From: Candidatus Rothia avicola
GTDB lineage: Bacteria; Actinomycetota; Actinomycetes; Actinomycetales; Micrococcaceae
Assembly: GCA_019115985.1 (NCBI GenBank)
Contig: DXCN01000038.1
Span: forward strand, 1 to 64,000
Reading direction: 5' to 3'
DNA: 64,000 nt
Shown in pieces: positions 63,771 to 64,000 of the stretch (positions within the stretch are counted from its first letter, which is position 1; each line of letters begins with the position of its first letter). Position numbers and translations under genes: made by a program. The notes beneath the pieces are model-generated. The model was not told the origin of the DNA. It saw only the letters and a list, made by a program, of their open reading frames with translations, and searched no databases.

Positions 63771-64000
63771 GGTTTAGGCTCTCACCGCCTGCTGGGCTGG
63801 GCGCGAGTTGCCAGAGGTGCGGACGCCAGTGGTCGGGTTAAAGAATAATGTGCGCCAAAGCGCTCGTGAGGGCTGCGAAGATGCGCAGCAACTAGAAGGG
63901 TCTTCCATAGTGGTCAATTCTAGCGAATATCGAGCGGTTTACTCAGGGGGCTCCCTTTCACCACCTGCGAAACGCCAGCCTATTTCTACCAGACAGTCTC
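63771..64000. other. upstream region of the CNNM operon, no gene seen
   Basis: These 230 bp hold no convincing coding frame. A small hairpin GCTGCG-aagatg-CGCAGC (63872-63889) and one GGACGCC word (near 63822) are present. The promoter of the CNNM pair should lie here. Confidence 0.5.

Overview
The window is a 64-kb piece of a high-GC Gram-positive chromosome. Actinobacterial markers are NucS/EndoMS, ClpS beside a DUF2017 gene, DUF3039 beside a DEAD/DEAH helicase, a long Rho with a charged insert, and the b/delta layout of the ATP synthase operon. Gene content and style suggest a member of Micrococcaceae, possibly Rothia or a close relative. That placement is inferred from general knowledge; no database was searched. 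No rRNA, CRISPR array, integrase, transposase or phage gene was seen.

Layout. 0-4.5 kb: sbcD-sbcC and the first 76 codons of a membrane protein. 4.5-13.3 kb: an ADP-ribosylglycohydrolase, a phosphotransferase, the core run rdgB-rph-MBL-murI-DUF2017-clpS, and an NAD-salvage pair (pncB-pncA). 13.3-21.3 kb: decayed regulator genes, the helicase/DUF3039 pair, an ABC exporter, a thioredoxin-TPR protein and an AI-2E family permease. 21.3-31.5 kb: nucS, then the complete F1Fo ATP synthase operon (atpB-E-F-H-A-G-D-C with two small membrane genes in front). 30.5-36.5 kb: a surface-glycan initiation module (phosphoglycosyltransferase, membrane nucleotide-sugar dehydratase, double GT2, SDR) whose genes overlap each other and run into the atp operon. 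36.5-47.7 kb: sua5-prmC-prfA-rho and thrB-hom-lysA-argS. 47.7-51.2 kb: an esterase, tRNA-Arg(CCG), a GNAT-VOC fusion preceded by a probable leader peptide, and deoD. 51.3-64 kb: a giant HrpA helicase, a small XRE/membrane-protein cassette, HIT and MBL proteins, zur with znuABC, and two CNNM/CBS proteins.

The backbone order argS-lysA-hom-thrB-rho-prfA-prmC-sua5-(PGT)-atp-nucS-trx/TPR-pncB-clpS-DUF2017-murI-MBL-rph-rdgB follows, from memory, the order of the Mycobacterium tuberculosis region Rv1292-Rv1341. Departures from it are the most informative parts. thrC and rpmE are absent from their usual slots. A WbpM/WbpL-like glycan module sits where a lone rfe/wecA gene is expected. Small accessory cassettes occupy the gaps.

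Non-coding structure is rich. A GGACGCC/GGCGTCC word forms the stem base of several terminators and recurs in genes. At least two intergenic inverted-repeat elements share ends and a core. A 41-nt terminator sequence is duplicated exactly on either side of the XRE cassette. Several palindromes look like operators, including a candidate Zur box before znuA. The best candidate for something undescribed is the 28-codon peptide plus hairpin before the GNAT-VOC gene.
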